NCBI RefSeq assembly: GCF_029213205.1
Contig: NZ_JARGNH010000027.1
Location: forward strand, 1 to 32,436
DNA: 32,436 nt
Origin: Pseudooceanicola sp.
GTDB lineage: Bacteria > Pseudomonadota > Alphaproteobacteria > Rhodobacterales > Rhodobacteraceae
Direction: 5' to 3'
Shown here: one piece after another, positions 32,387 through 32,436 of the stretch
Layout: each line of letters begins with the position of its first letter
Position numbering within the stretch: position 1 is the first letter of the stretch
The notes under the pieces: generated by a model
Database searches by the model: none
Told to the model about the DNA's origin: nothing
Seen by the model: the letters and a program-made list of their open reading frames with translations, nothing else
Made by a program: the position numbers and the translations under genes

Positions 32387-32436
32387 AGCGTCCCGCCTTT
32401 AACCTGCGACATATCCGGCAGCAGTGAAGTAATTCC

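Noticed and set aside
1-32436. CRISPR array, tRNA/rRNA genes, transposase or integrase
   Set aside because: No regularly spaced direct repeats, no tRNA T-loop or acceptor pattern, and no DDE/tyrosine recombinase motifs were seen on reading; absence was judged by eye only.

Overview
The window reads as chromosomal DNA of an alphaproteobacterium, most likely Rhodobacteraceae (Roseobacter/Paracoccus type). The evidence is high GC with strong C/G third-position bias, tightly packed genes with 1-8 nt stop/start overlaps, a CsaA next to ProC, a non-discriminating type of AspRS, and a GC-rich hairpin repeat ending in a 'GGATATTTT..ACCAGAGGAA' tail of the kind I remember from that family. I did no database search; family calls come from motif recognition in the translated sequence.

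Layout. 1-1017: lower-GC accessory-looking edge with one small orphan protein and about 580 nt of non-coding DNA. 1018-6818: a SemiSWEET-type transporter, then a compact five-gene CoA-thioester operon (MaoC-like hydratase, acyl-CoA dehydrogenase, second MaoC-like hydratase, CaiB-type CoA-transferase, CitE/Mcl-type lyase) and an alpha/beta hydrolase. 6819-8392: a glutathione S-transferase gene preceded by decayed pieces of two other genes. 8393-11023: a YbjN-proC-csaA-hydroxyacid dehydrogenase run with overlapping ends. 11188-16522 (minus strand): tdk, a 29-residue lipoprotein gene, carB and cfa. 16690-20191: aspS carrying an unusual internal insertion, followed 4 nt later by a BglII-like restriction endonuclease gene that faces an MT-A70 adenine methyltransferase gene. 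20284-23183: a Kef-type antiporter and a PanE-like reductase. 23290-24985: a divergent Lrp-type regulator and hppD. 25150-27966: a large single-pass protein with GspL/PilM-like and GspC/PilP-like ends. 28167-32386: metY, a VOC protein, an orphan gene under a palindromic operator, a glycosyltransferase-like gene and an exported orphan protein.

How genes work together. The CoA operon can be read as activation, oxidation, hydration and retro-Claisen cleavage of a branched C5-type dicarboxylic acid (mesaconate, itaconate or methylsuccinate class) to C2/C3 units, and its parts resemble the Mcl/Mch/Mct enzymes of the 3-hydroxypropionate bicycle. The nuclease and methyltransferase form a probable type II restriction-modification pair. 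hppD with its divergent Lrp-type gene is a tyrosine-degradation control unit.

The most unusual points are the roughly 60-residue insertion with foreign codon use in AspRS, the restriction pair attached to aspS, a repeat family found at three convergent gene junctions, the 29-aa lipoprotein, the operator-controlled orphan at 30091, and the two-ended secretion-like fusion protein.
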